Below, piece after piece: positions 41,795 through 50,540 of a DNA stretch of 64,000 nt. The position numbers were made by a program, and so were the translations under genes. Position 1 is the stretch's first letter. Every line of letters begins with the position of its first letter. The DNA is from JAIBJN01 sp963839745 (lineage in GTDB: Bacteria > Actinomycetota > Thermoleophilia > Gaiellales > Gaiellaceae): contig CAWIWC010000014.1 in the NCBI GenBank assembly GCA_963839745.1, positions 134,390 to 198,389 on the forward strand, written 5' to 3'. The notes under the pieces were generated by a model that saw nothing but the letters and a program-made list of their open reading frames with translations, was not told where the DNA came from and made no database searches.

Positions 41795-42262
41795 CTAGCG
41801 GACCCGCTGGCCCTGCTCGACCTCGCCGCGCCAGGCGCCGGTCTCGACGCCGCGGCTCTCGACGAGCTCCTTGAAGCGCTCGAGATCGCCCTTGACGCGC
41901 CGGCTGTCGATGCCGAGCGCGCTGCCGAGCTGCTCCACGATCCCGTTCGTCTCGTGGTCCATGTTCACGGTGACCCGCGTCTCGCTCTCGCCGAGCGCCT
42001 CGAACGTGACGACACCGCTCGTGCCGTGACCCTCGACCGCGCGCCAGGCGACCATCTGGTCGGGCCGCTGCTCGGTGATCTCGGCCTCCCACGCATGCTC
42101 CTTGCCGCCGATCTCGGCGATCCAGTGGAGATGGGTGTCGTCGAGCTGGGTGACTGACTTCACGCCCTCCATGAACTTCGGGAACTCCTCGAACTGCGTC
42201 CACTGGTTGTACGCGGTGCGCTCAGGCACCTGGACGTCGATCGATTCCTGGATGCTGGCCAT
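41795..42262 (-). CDS. SRPBCC / cyclase-dehydrase family protein
   Basis: A 155-residue polyketide-cyclase/dehydrase-type protein: MASIQESIDVQVPERTAYNQ, FEEFPKFMEGVKSVTQLDD, WEAEITEQRPDQMVAWRAVEG, VNMDHETNGIVEQLGSAL. ATG 42262 follows GGAGGGG. Family members bind hydrophobic ligands and are often stress-linked; no catalytic residue is evident. Confidence 0.83.
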   Translation of the reverse strand: MASIQESIDVQVPERTAYNQWTQFEEFPKFMEGVKSVTQLDDTHLHWIAEIGGKEHAWEAEITEQRPDQMVAWRAVEGHGTSGVVTFEALGESETRVTVNMDHETNGIVEQLGSALGIDSRRVKGDLERFKELVESRGVETGAWRGEVEQGQRVR

Positions 42263-42401
42263 TCTTCGGACCCCTCCTAGCGGTTTGGGATACGCCTCTC
42301 GCCTACCCGCACGTGCGGGCGCAAAACAGGGGGAGGGCTCCGGCGGGATGTGGCTCGCCGCAGGGGTGCGATGATCGTTCCGAGGCAAGGACGCAGGGAG
42401 C

Positions 42402-42425
42402 GCTCGTAGCGAAAGAGCTACGGGC
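42402..42425. repeat. Hairpin in the 235-bp gap between SRPBCC and bioY genes
   Basis: GCTCGTAGC (42402-42410) pairs with GCTACGGGC (42417-42425), with one G-T wobble, around GAAAGA. The gap (42263-42497) also has two GCGGCATCG direct repeats and GGGCGA/TCGCCC arms around 42441-42478. No gene is seen there; it may be a dispersed intergenic repeat or hold the SRPBCC promoter. Confidence 0.35.
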
Positions 42426-42497
42426 GCGACTGAGGACGCGGCATCGGGGCGAGCAGCGCAGCCCTGCGGCATCGCCCGCATTTCGTCGGAGGCCTCC

Positions 42498-43082
42498 TCA
42501 ACCGCGGAGGTGCCGGACGAGCTTCCAGGCGGCCGGGAGGAGCATTCCTGCGAGGTAGAGCTTGAGCAGGTCGCCGACGACGAACGGGTAGAGACCGGCC
42601 TCGAGCGTCCCCTTGAGGTCGAGGTCCGCCGTGTGCGCGAGCCAGGGAAGGCCGAAGGCGTAGATGACCACGCTCCCCGTCAGCATGGCCGCAACGGCCG
42701 AGTTGAAGCGGCGGTCCCACTGCCGCTGGGCGAGCCAGCCGGTGAGCAACGCGGCGACGATGAAGCCGACGAGGTAGCCGCCCGTCGCGCCTTTCACGAT
42801 CGTCCAGCCGCTGTCACCGCCGGAGTAGACGGGCGCCCCGAGCAGCCCGACGAAGAAGTAGAGCAGGAGGCTGGACGCGCCGAGGAGCGGGCCGTAGGCC
42901 GCGCCGACGAGCAGCACCGCGAAGGTCTGGCCCGAGATCGGCACCGGCGTGAACCCGAGCATGATCTCGATCTGCGCGGCGAGAGCGACGAGCCCCGCCC
43001 CTGCGACCACCAGGATCACGTCGGTCACGAGGCCCGAGCGGGGGAAGACCGCGAGCCTGAGAGTCGCCGCCTGCGGGTTCAT
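42498..43082 (-). CDS. bioY: Biotin transporter BioY
   Basis: A 194-residue S-component of a biotin ECF transporter with about six helices. Family motifs: AAQIEIMLGFTPVPISGQTF, LLVGAAYGPLLGASSLLLYF, VGLLGAPVYSGG, GATGGYLVGFIVAALLTG. No EcfA/EcfT genes are adjacent, so it uses a shared energising module or works alone. Imported biotin would serve the biotin-dependent carboxylases. Confidence 0.9.
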   Translation of the reverse strand: MNPQAATLRLAVFPRSGLVTDVILVVAGAGLVALAAQIEIMLGFTPVPISGQTFAVLLVGAAYGPLLGASSLLLYFFVGLLGAPVYSGGDSGWTIVKGATGGYLVGFIVAALLTGWLAQRQWDRRFNSAVAAMLTGSVVIYAFGLPWLAHTADLDLKGTLEAGLYPFVVGDLLKLYLAGMLLPAAWKLVRHLRG

Positions 43083-43102
43083 CGCGGCGGGACTCTAACG
43101 GA

Positions 43103-44890
43103 CTACCCGCTCGAGGGCAGGTAGAAGTACGGCCCCGGCGGCTTCTTGCCCGGGCCGTAGATCGCGGTCGGGTTCTGCGGGACATAGCGGGTGAAGAAGT
43201 CGTCCTCCCGCAGGACCTTCCCGTCCTGGTAGACCGTGCGATGCACGTTGACGTCGAAGCCCGGGCCGCCGCCCGCGGCTGTGCGCACCGAGTTCGGCGG
43301 CGCCGACGGGTCGATCGCGTACTGGAGCTGCGGCTGCGTGTAGTTCGTCGGCGTGCTCGTCGAGGCGACGACCTTGCGGCGCTGCTTCGTCCCGTAGAAG
43401 CTGACCGTGAAGGTCGTGTTCGTGTAGCTGACCTTGACGAGGATGGCGTTCTTCAGGTCGTTGCGGAACACGAGGTCGGGCCCGCCCCAGGAGACGGTCG
43501 CGTCGCGGCCGACCGGGTAGTGGCTGATGTAGAACGAGTGGTTGTAGCGGGTCTTGATCGGAAGGCCCGCCTCGAAGGCCGCGTTGAAGACCGTCGTCGC
43601 CGTCTGACACACGCCGCCGCCGATCGAGGGGATGAGGACGCCGCCGAAGATCATCTGGCCCTCGCGGAAGCCCCGGTCGGCGGTCCGCGGCCCGACCTCC
43701 TTGTTGTAGGAGAACGTCTGGCCGGACTTGATGATCGTGCCGTTCAGGTAGTCGCCGAGCAGGTGCACGTTCCAGATGCGGTTCGCCGACGACTCGCCCA
43801 TGTCGGTCGTGAAGGTCGAGATCTTCTCGCGGATCCCCATCGCCTTGGCGGCCTTCGTCGTGAACGCCGCCGGGAGGACGGTGAGCGCGACCGCGGCGGT
43901 TCTCACGCCGGGCTGGAGCGCCGCGGCCAACACGGCTTCCTGCGCCTTCACCGGCGCCAGCGTGGTGCCCGGGCGCGAGCGGACGACCCGGACGCGGTCG
44001 CCGACGACCTTGAACGTCGCATCGACCGGCGCCCGCAGCCTCGCCTTGACCATCGGGAGCAGCGCGCGCTCGAGGCCTTCGACGTCGAGCGAGACCTCAT
44101 AGGCGCCGGCCGCTCGCTCGAAACGGGTGAGGCCGGCGAGCCGGCTCGGCTCCAGCGCGCCCACGTCCCTGCCCTTGAAGCGAATGGAAACCGGCGCGGC
44201 GACGATCGCTCGCGCTTGCTGGGCCGCCGCCTCCGCCTCCTCGGTCGTGATCCCCGGCTGCACCGGCTCCACAGCCGCGACGATCTCGCCCGTCCCGGCC
44301 AGCGCGGCAGCGCGCAGCGAGTCGAGCAGCGGCTCGACGGCCACTGTCGTGCCGGGCGTGCCCGGCTGGACGACGACCTCGGTGCCCTGCATCTCCAGCG
44401 CGGCGGCGACCGGCCGCGACGTGAGCTCGCGGAGCGCCGTCTCGATCCTCTCGATCTCGGCCGGCCGGAGCTCGAGGACCGGCTCCACCTCGTGCTCGGC
44501 CGCGAACGGCGCCGCGAGAGCGCCGAGGCGGGACGCCAGCGAGTCGCGCCCCGTCTGGAACGCGCGCTCCTCGGTGGCCCGTGCGTCGAGGGCCCAGAGC
44601 CGGTCGGGGCGCACGGTGACGCTCTGCTCGCCGACCTGGATGCGGACAGGCTCGCCCAGGCGCGCCGCGAGCTGCGTCCGGAGCACCGCCTGGGCGTCCG
44701 CCCGCGAGAGGCCGCCCACGTCGACGCCGGCGACCGAGACGCCTGGAAGCACGGACTCGCGCAGCGTGAGAGCGCGCGCGAAGACGGCCGCGCCGACGAT
44801 GAGAACGAGGAGCCCGAGGACCGCGGCGACGGTGCCGGCCCGGCTCAGACCCCGGATCGGCCGCGTGAGCCGCGCCGCCATCTCGGTCAT
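43103..44890 (-). CDS. VanW family protein with peptidoglycan-binding repeats
   Basis: A 595-residue envelope protein with an N-terminal signal anchor (AAVLGLLVLIVGAAVFARAL). Two PG_binding_4-type domains follow (GVDVGGLSRADAQAVLRTQL; LEGLERALLPMVKARL region), then the VanW domain (EGQMIFGGVLIPSIGGGVCQ, FNAAFEAGLPIKTRYNHSFY, GRDATVSWGGPDLVFRNDLK). VanW is named from vancomycin-resistance loci, but its role is unknown. The architecture is common in Gram-positive cell-wall proteins. Confidence 0.87.
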   Translation of the reverse strand: MTEMAARLTRPIRGLSRAGTVAAVLGLLVLIVGAAVFARALTLRESVLPGVSVAGVDVGGLSRADAQAVLRTQLAARLGEPVRIQVGEQSVTVRPDRLWALDARATEERAFQTGRDSLASRLGALAAPFAAEHEVEPVLELRPAEIERIETALRELTSRPVAAALEMQGTEVVVQPGTPGTTVAVEPLLDSLRAAALAGTGEIVAAVEPVQPGITTEEAEAAAQQARAIVAAPVSIRFKGRDVGALEPSRLAGLTRFERAAGAYEVSLDVEGLERALLPMVKARLRAPVDATFKVVGDRVRVVRSRPGTTLAPVKAQEAVLAAALQPGVRTAAVALTVLPAAFTTKAAKAMGIREKISTFTTDMGESSANRIWNVHLLGDYLNGTIIKSGQTFSYNKEVGPRTADRGFREGQMIFGGVLIPSIGGGVCQTATTVFNAAFEAGLPIKTRYNHSFYISHYPVGRDATVSWGGPDLVFRNDLKNAILVKVSYTNTTFTVSFYGTKQRRKVVASTSTPTNYTQPQLQYAIDPSAPPNSVRTAAGGGPGFDVNVHRTVYQDGKVLREDDFFTRYVPQNPTAIYGPGKKPPGPYFYLPSSG

Positions 44891-44938
44891 GAACCCGTGA
44901 GGTTAGCGCGAAACCCGGCCTCTATCATCAAGCGGAGC

Positions 44939-46252
44939 GTGTCCACGAACCCCCTCAGGGAGCTTCCCTCGGTCGACGAGCTGCTCGGAGACGAGGAGCT
45001 CGCCGCGCTCGCCGAGAGCCACGGCCGCCCGCAGGTGCTCGCAGCCGCACGGGCCGCCCTGGAGCGCGCCCGCGAGGATGTGCGCGCCGGCTTTCCCGCC
45101 GGCGACCTCGTGGCGAGAACGCGGACGGAGCTTCAGGCACGCCTGCTGCCCAGGCTCAAGCGCGTGCTCAACGCCACCGGCGTCGTCGTCCACACCAACC
45201 TCGGGAGAGCCCCGCTGGCGCAGTCCGCGCTCGCCCGCGTCCACGAGGTGGGCGCCGGCTACTCCAACCTCGAGTACGACATCGGGGCGGGGGCACGCGG
45301 GTCGAGGCAGGATCACGTCGCGGCGGTGCTCCGTGAGCTGACGGGCGCGGAGGCGGCTCTCGTCGTCAACAACAACGCGGCCGCCGTCCTGCTCGCGCTC
45401 GCCGCCCTCGGCGAGGGGCGCGAGGTGATCGTCTCGCGCGGCGAGCTGATCGAGATCGGCGACGGCTTCCGCATCCCGGACGTCCTCGCGCGCTCCGGCG
45501 CGACGCTCGTCGAGGTCGGGACGACGAACCGCACACGCCTCGCCGACTACGAGCGGGCCATCGGGGAGCGCACGGCAGCGCTGCTCCGCGTCCATCAGTC
45601 GAACTTCCGCATCGTCGGCTTCACCGAGCACCCGAGCGTCCGCGACCTCGCACGGCTCGCGGACCGGCACGGGCTCCCGCTCGTGGACGACCTCGGCTCC
45701 GGGGCGCTCGTGGAGACGCTCGACGAGCCGACCGCCCGCGCGAGCATCGAGGCGGGCGCGCACGTGGTCACGTTCTCGGGCGACAAGCTCCTGGGTGGGC
45801 CGCAGGCGGGCCTCGCAGTCGGCCGCGCCGATCTGATCGAGCGCATGCGCAGGCATCCGCTCCAGCGGGCGCTGCGCGCGGACAAGCTGACGCTCGCCGC
45901 GCTCGAGGGCACGCTCGCCGTGTACCGCGCCGGCTCGCGCGACCTTCCCGTGCTGCGCATGCTCGACGACCCGCCGGAAACGGTGCGGGCCCGCGCCGAG
46001 CGGCTCGCCGGCCTGACCGGCGGCACCGTCGAGCAGACGGTCGCCCGCTCGGGCGGCGGCGCACTCCCGCTGGCGGAGATCGAGAGCTACGCCTGCGCGC
46101 TCGAGCTCGACCTGGCGGAGCCGCTGCGGCTCGGCGAGCCGGCGATCGTCGGGATCGTCCGCGACGACCGGCTCCTGCTCGACTGCCGGACGCTGGCCGA
46201 CGCAGAGGTCGACGAGGTCGCGGAGGCCGTGGCCACGTGCCGCTCACGGTAG
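44939..46252 (+). CDS. selA: L-seryl-tRNA(Sec) selenium transferase
   Basis: A 437-residue PLP enzyme converting seryl-tRNA(Sec) to selenocysteinyl-tRNA using selenophosphate. Start GTG 44939 (MSTNPLRELPSVDELLGDEE). Motifs: RVLNATGVVVHTNLGRAPL, LVVNNNAAAVLLAL, VSRGELIEIGDGFRIPDVL, LVDDLGSGAL and VTFSGDKLLGGPQAGL with the Schiff-base Lys at about residue 282. The 3' end overlaps selB, and tRNA-Sec follows, forming a selA-selB-selC cluster. selD (selenophosphate synthetase) is not in the window. Confidence 0.95.
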   Translation: MSTNPLRELPSVDELLGDEELAALAESHGRPQVLAAARAALERAREDVRAGFPAGDLVARTRTELQARLLPRLKRVLNATGVVVHTNLGRAPLAQSALARVHEVGAGYSNLEYDIGAGARGSRQDHVAAVLRELTGAEAALVVNNNAAAVLLALAALGEGREVIVSRGELIEIGDGFRIPDVLARSGATLVEVGTTNRTRLADYERAIGERTAALLRVHQSNFRIVGFTEHPSVRDLARLADRHGLPLVDDLGSGALVETLDEPTARASIEAGAHVVTFSGDKLLGGPQAGLAVGRADLIERMRRHPLQRALRADKLTLAALEGTLAVYRAGSRDLPVLRMLDDPPETVRARAERLAGLTGGTVEQTVARSGGGALPLAEIESYACALELDLAEPLRLGEPAIVGIVRDDRLLLDCRTLADAEVDEVAEAVATCRSR

Positions 46253-47983
46253 GCACCGCCGGCCACATCGACCACGGCAAGACCTGGCTCGTCCGAGCCT
46301 TGACGGGCAAGGACACCGATCGCCTGCCGGAGGAGCAGGAGCGCGGCATCTCGATCGACCTCGGCTACGCGCCGCTCGACCTGGGCAACGGCCGCTCGCT
46401 CTCCCTCGTCGACGTCCCCGGCCACGAGCGCTTCGTTCGCAACATGGTCGCCGGCGCCACCGGGATCGACCTCTTCCTGCTCGTCGTCGACGCGGGCGAA
46501 GGAGCGAGGGCCCAGACGCTCGAGCACCTCGCGATCATCAGGCTGCTGGGGATCGAGCACGGCGTCGTCGCGCTCACGAAGGTGGACGCGGTGGACGAGG
46601 AGACGCGCGAGCTGGCGCTCGAGGAGGCGCGCGAGCTCGTCCCGGAGGCGACGGTCGTGGAGACGAGCGCGCGCACGGGCGAGGGCCTCGATGAACTGCG
46701 CGCGGCGCTCTCGGAAGCCGCCGACCGCGTCGAGCAGCGGCCTTCCGACCGGCCCACGCGGCTGTACGTCGACCGCGTGTTCACGCTCAAGGGGATCGGC
46801 ACCGTCGTCACCGGCACCCTCTGGTCGGGGTCGATCGGCGAGGGCGACGAGCTCCGCGCCGAGCCGGCCGGCCTCGACGTGCGCGTGCGCAGCGTCCAGG
46901 TGCACGACCGCCCGGTCGAGCGGGCGGAGGCCGGCCAGCGCGTCGCCCTCGCGCTGCCGGGTGTGGAGCGGCGCGAGCTGCGGCGCGGCGACGCGCTCAT
47001 CGCCGACGGCTCGTATCCGGTCGGCTACCGGCTCGACGTCGCCCTCGAGCCGCTCGTCGAGATCTCCGACGGCACGCGCCTCCACGTCCACCACGGCACG
47101 GCCGAGCACTTCGCCCGCGTCGTCCGCATCGGCGACCGCCATGCCCAGCTGCGGCTCAGCTCGCCGGTGGTGGCGGCGCGTGGCGACCGGGTCGTGCTCC
47201 GCGAGCGGACGACCCTGGGCGGGGGCACCGTTCTCGACCCGGCTCCACCCAGGCAAACGTCCGAGGAGCGGCTGGCACTGCTCGAGCGGGGCGACCCCGT
47301 CTCGATCGTCATGGCCGCGCTCTCGGCCGCGAACGAGCCCGTCCGCCGCGAGGAGCTCGAGCGCCGCGCCCTGCTCTCCGGCGAGGATCTCGACGCCGGG
47401 CTCGCCGCGGCCGTTCGTGCCGGGGACTGGTACCTGACGCCCGAGCGCCTCGAGGAGCTGCGTTACGACGTCGTGCGCGCGCTCGACGAGCGCGCGGCGG
47501 TTTCCCCGCTGGATCCCGGTGTGCCCGTCGCCGAGCTGCTCCCGCAGCGCCCGTGGGCGGCGGCGCTCCTCCCGCTCCTCCCCATCGAGCGCCGGGGCGC
47601 CAAGGCGTACGCGCCCGGCGCGACCGCTGGCCTCGGCGACCGGGCCGAAGCGGCGGAGCAGCTGGAGGACGAGCTCGACAAGGCCGGCTTCACGCCCGTG
47701 AAGGTCGAGGATCCCGAGCTCGCCCGCTACCTGGAGGAGGCCGGCCGCCTTGTCCGGCTCGGCGACGGCCTCGCGGTCGGGCGCCGCGGCGCACGAGGAG
47801 GCCCGCCGCCTGCTCGTCGAGGAGTGCACCGCAGCGGGCTCGATCACGCTCGCGCGCTTCCGCGACCTCCTCGGCACCGGCCGCAAGCCTGCCCAGCTTC
47901 TCCTCGAGCGCTTCGACGCCGACGGGATCACCCGCCGCGTCGGCGACGAGCGCGTCCTCCGGCGCAAGGCGCAAACCGGCTAG
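46237..47983 (+). CDS. selB: Selenocysteine-specific elongation factor SelB (frameshifted near the C-terminus)
   Basis: A GTPase delivering Sec-tRNA to UGA codons with SECIS elements. GTG 46237. G motifs: GTAGHIDHGKTWLV, DVPGHERFVRNM, ALTKVD. After domains II and III come C-terminal winged helices that bind SECIS RNA. The first frame degenerates after GDGLAVGRRGAR. Deleting one G of GGG (47779-47781) gives VGAAAHEEARRLLVEECTAA and on to QTG, stop 47983, total 581 residues, with an intact final winged helix (ITLARFRDLLGTGRKPAQLL). It is therefore probably functional, the frameshift being an artefact or recent insertion. Confidence 0.88.
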
Positions 47984-47992
47984 GTTCTCCTC

Positions 47993-48085
47993 GGAGCGGC
48001 CCGGGCCCGGTGGCCCAGCCGGTCTTCAAAACCGGTGAGGCGGCGTAACCCGTCGCTGGGTAGGTTCGACTCCTGCGCCGCTCCG
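47993..48085 (+). tRNA. selC: tRNA-Sec, anticodon TCA
   Basis: The acceptor GGAGCGGC (47993-48000) pairs over 8 bp with GCCGCTCC (48077-48084). The anticodon stem CCGGT/ACCGG holds loop CTTCAAA with TCA at 48026-48028, reading UGA. A long variable arm (GCGGCG/CGTCGC around TAACC) and T arm with TTCGACT follow. The 8-bp acceptor and long extra arm are tRNA-Sec hallmarks. No CCA is encoded. It is directly downstream of selB. Confidence 0.93.
48048..48085 (+). repeat. att-like direct repeat, left copy (3' end of selC)
   Basis: The last 38 bp of tRNA-Sec, from the variable arm through the T arm to the discriminator base. They recur at 52127-52164 with one mismatch (T48061 versus G52140). Such duplications mark integration of elements at tRNA 3' ends. 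Confidence 0.75.
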
Positions 48086-48093
48086 CCTCACGA

Positions 48094-48120
48094 GAAAGCC
48101 CCGCAAAACACGGGGCTTTC
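48094..48120 (+). terminator. Strong terminator downstream of selC
   Basis: GAAAGCCCCG (48094-48103) pairs perfectly with CGGGGCTTTC (48111-48120) around CAAAACA. It lies 9 bp after the tRNA and is the expected selC terminator. If the segment is an integrated element, the terminator came with it. Confidence 0.75.
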
Positions 48121-48271
48121 CTCGTCTAGCAGGAGAAGGACGGGTTTACTCGACCGGCAACGGCTCCTCGACTTTGTACCGGTTTCTGAGGCGGGGAGGC
48201 GACCTCCGCATGCACTCCTGGCATGCCGACCACTGCTGAGATAGGTTGCACGCCCTCCGAGCGTAGGCGAC

Positions 48272-49087
48272 ATGGAACCCTGGCTTGCCGCATTGATCAT
48301 CGTGGGAGCCGCTGCGCTGAGCGCAGCCGGCATGCTCATCGTCCGCCGACGCGCGCCGGCGGGAACGTTCTTCAAGGATCCGATTCCTGCGGGTGCCGTG
48401 TACACGGTGGCGGGCACCGCCTACATGGTGATCCTCGCATTCGTCTTTTTCATCGCATTCGAGAGCTACGGCGGCGCCAAGGCCGACGCCGAGGAGGAGG
48501 CGACCGCCACGCTTGCGATGTTCCACGCCGCCGGGCCCTTCGGCCCGGCGACCCGTGCGGAGCTGCAGGGGCAGATGATCTGTTACGCGCGCGAGGTCAT
48601 CTCGGACGGTTGGCCCGCGATGCGGGAGGGCGGAGGGAGTTCGGTAGTGGACGCGAGGGTCTCGGCCATGGAGGAGGCCGCCGAACAGATCGCGGTCACC
48701 GACGCCAAGCAGGCCGCCGCCTTTGAACACTGGTTCGCCTTGAACGAGGAGCGGCGACAGGGACGGCAGGGCCGGATAGGCAAAGCAGAAGGGTTGGTGC
48801 CCCCGGTTATTTGGTTGATCCTGATCATCGGCGCGGTGGTGGTGATCGCCTCGGTCGCCCTTTTCGCGGATCGTGAGGAGACCGCAGTTACGCAGGCGGC
48901 AATGGTCGCCGCGGTCGCAATCATCGTCGTCTCGGGGCTAGTCCTGGTGCGATTTCTCGACAAGCCGTACGAGGAAAAGAGCGGCAGCATCAAACCAACC
49001 GCGATGGAGAGGACGCGGGCGCAGATGGAAAGGGAGCATCGGGAGCGGGGTCAAGCCGTCATCCGGTGCACCGACTTCGCCGGATAA
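48272..49087 (+). CDS. DUF4239 family membrane protein
   Basis: A 271-residue protein with two helices near the N-terminus (LAALIIVGAAALSAAGML; MVILAFVFFIAFESYGGAK) and two near the C-terminus (WLILIIGAVVVIASVALF; AAMVAAVAIIVVSGLVLVRF). The segment ESYGGAKADAEEEATATLAM and the four-helix layout fit DUF4239, a bestrophin-like family of unknown function. It is the first gene inside the selC-bracketed segment. Confidence 0.75.
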   Translation: MEPWLAALIIVGAAALSAAGMLIVRRRAPAGTFFKDPIPAGAVYTVAGTAYMVILAFVFFIAFESYGGAKADAEEEATATLAMFHAAGPFGPATRAELQGQMICYAREVISDGWPAMREGGGSSVVDARVSAMEEAAEQIAVTDAKQAAAFEHWFALNEERRQGRQGRIGKAEGLVPPVIWLILIIGAVVVIASVALFADREETAVTQAAMVAAVAIIVVSGLVLVRFLDKPYEEKSGSIKPTAMERTRAQMEREHRERGQAVIRCTDFAG

Positions 49088-49407
49088 GGGAGAACCCGAG
49101 CGGAATTCAAACCTGCGGCCTACTCGTTGGCCGTCCGCGAGAGTGCCCGCACCCTGACGAGGTCGTGACGGTGATCGAGACCGCCGCCGCGGCTGTGGCA
49201 TCGCAACATAGCGCCGTCCGGCGAGCCCCGCTCAGCAGCACAGCTTCCCGAGCCGCGGACGGTACCCGAGCACCGACCTCTCCAGCCCCACAACGAGAGG
49301 AGAGGCCGGCAGCGGAGTGGGCGACAAAGCGGGTCGCCACCAACGACAGGCGGACGTCACATGCCGCTAGGGTCCAAGCGAGTAGGACACCTAAACGAGG
49401 AAGGTTC
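49088..49407. other. 320-bp gap within the selC-bracketed segment
   Basis: No gene with convincing codon bias or ribosome site is visible on either strand. The frame of the downstream GAF gene happens to stay open but encodes a low-complexity Arg/Ala/Ser stretch. The GAF ribosome site GAGGAAGG lies at the right end. Confidence 0.4.
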
Positions 49408-49947
49408 ATGACGACCAGCGGAGACGTGGGCACCGAGATCGCTCCCGAGGTCGCCGACGACCCCCAGCTCGCCGCCCGCCTGGACGATCTCCTGCACCGC
49501 GCCTGCAGCCTCGCGCGAGCCCTGACCGACGCTGAGCAAGCTGCCCTCAGTGTCGACCTCGACGGTGACGGGCACGCAGCGCGCAAGTTCTTCAACCTGA
49601 GCGCGCATTACGCGCGCTGGCACGACTTTCGCGTCGACCCGCGCGGTCACGGGTTGCACGGCATCCGGCTCGAGCCAGGTGAGGTAGTCCGTCTGACGCA
49701 GGACGAGGTCGAGGCCCATCCCGACTGGGCCGGCTTCGGTGACGTGGCCGACAGCCACCCACCGATGCGAGGCTGGCTGGCCACGGCAGTCTGCGGCGAG
49801 GACGGCCGCAGTTACGGGCTTCTCCAGCTCTCCGACAAGTCGGGAGGAGCCGACTTCACCGCGGAGGACGAAGACCGCATCCGCGAACTCGCCGCGTTCA
49901 CGGGTGCCACCCTCGACGCTCTCCGAGCTGCCCGACGCCCGGGGTAG
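49408..49947 (+). CDS. GAF domain protein
   Basis: A 179-residue protein from ATG 49408 after GAGGAAGG. A short helical N-terminus (LDDLLHRACSLARALTDAEQ) precedes a GAF-like sensor fold (AALSVDLDGDGHAARKFFNL, WLATAVCGEDGRSYGLLQLS, GGADFTAEDEDRIRELAAFT). No output domain is present, so it would act in trans, or as a remnant of a larger sensor. Ligand unknown. It lies within the selC-bracketed segment. Confidence 0.7.
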   Translation: MTTSGDVGTEIAPEVADDPQLAARLDDLLHRACSLARALTDAEQAALSVDLDGDGHAARKFFNLSAHYARWHDFRVDPRGHGLHGIRLEPGEVVRLTQDEVEAHPDWAGFGDVADSHPPMRGWLATAVCGEDGRSYGLLQLSDKSGGADFTAEDEDRIRELAAFTGATLDALRAARRPG

Positions 49948-50540
49948 GCCTCAGTCACAACACGCCGCTGAGGCGCCTAGCGACGTCAGCGCTGCGCAGA
50001 CATCGGCCAGGGTCGGTTCGTCATCGACGTTTCCTACCCAGCCGACGACGCAGAGGCTGGGTCGCGACGGCGGGCGCTTAGCCACTAGTGATGCGGTGTA
50101 GGAGCCCCGGGATCGCATTCATGTCGTGCACGATCTCGTACCTCGGCATTTCGGGGCCCCACGTCCGGTGGAATGGTCACTCGCGTCGGAGACGAGTCGC
50201 GCCCGATTGAACCGGGAAGCACTCGACGGGCGAGGCTCAGGGGTTGTCGTCGAACTTCGTCGGTGCCTTCTCTGTGGTGGGGAGCACGAAGATAAAGCCC
50301 GCGGCCTCGTGTGGGCCTCCCGCCGGACAGTTACCTTGTCGGGAAACCCGTCGAACCACAAGCAGAAGCACCTACTGCAGAACTGCCACGCGCCCTGGGT
50401 CGCCGGAAAGTTCTCGGTGACGTCGGTCGTCGTAGTTTGAGTCCCGCCGCTTCCGGGAACTCATCTCGGTTGGAGGTAGCGCGGCTCGAGAGCGCCTACC
50501 GGGCTACTCTCGCGCCACGCACGACTTGGGGGGAGGCCAG
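49948..50540. other. 593-bp region without a confident gene
   Basis: Short ORFs occur on both strands (for example minus-strand 50078-50149, starting MPRYEIVHDMNAIPGLL), but none has convincing codon bias, length or family resemblance. The low coding density fits decayed DNA inside the putative selC-integrated segment. Confidence 0.4.

Noticed and set aside
43241..44900. Long plus-strand frame opposite the VanW gene, joined to selA
   Set aside because: It is the antisense shadow of the VanW gene; selA homology begins at GTG 44939.
50126..50440. Possible 104-residue plus-strand gene in the island gap
   Set aside because: Poor codon bias, no ribosome site and no family resemblance.
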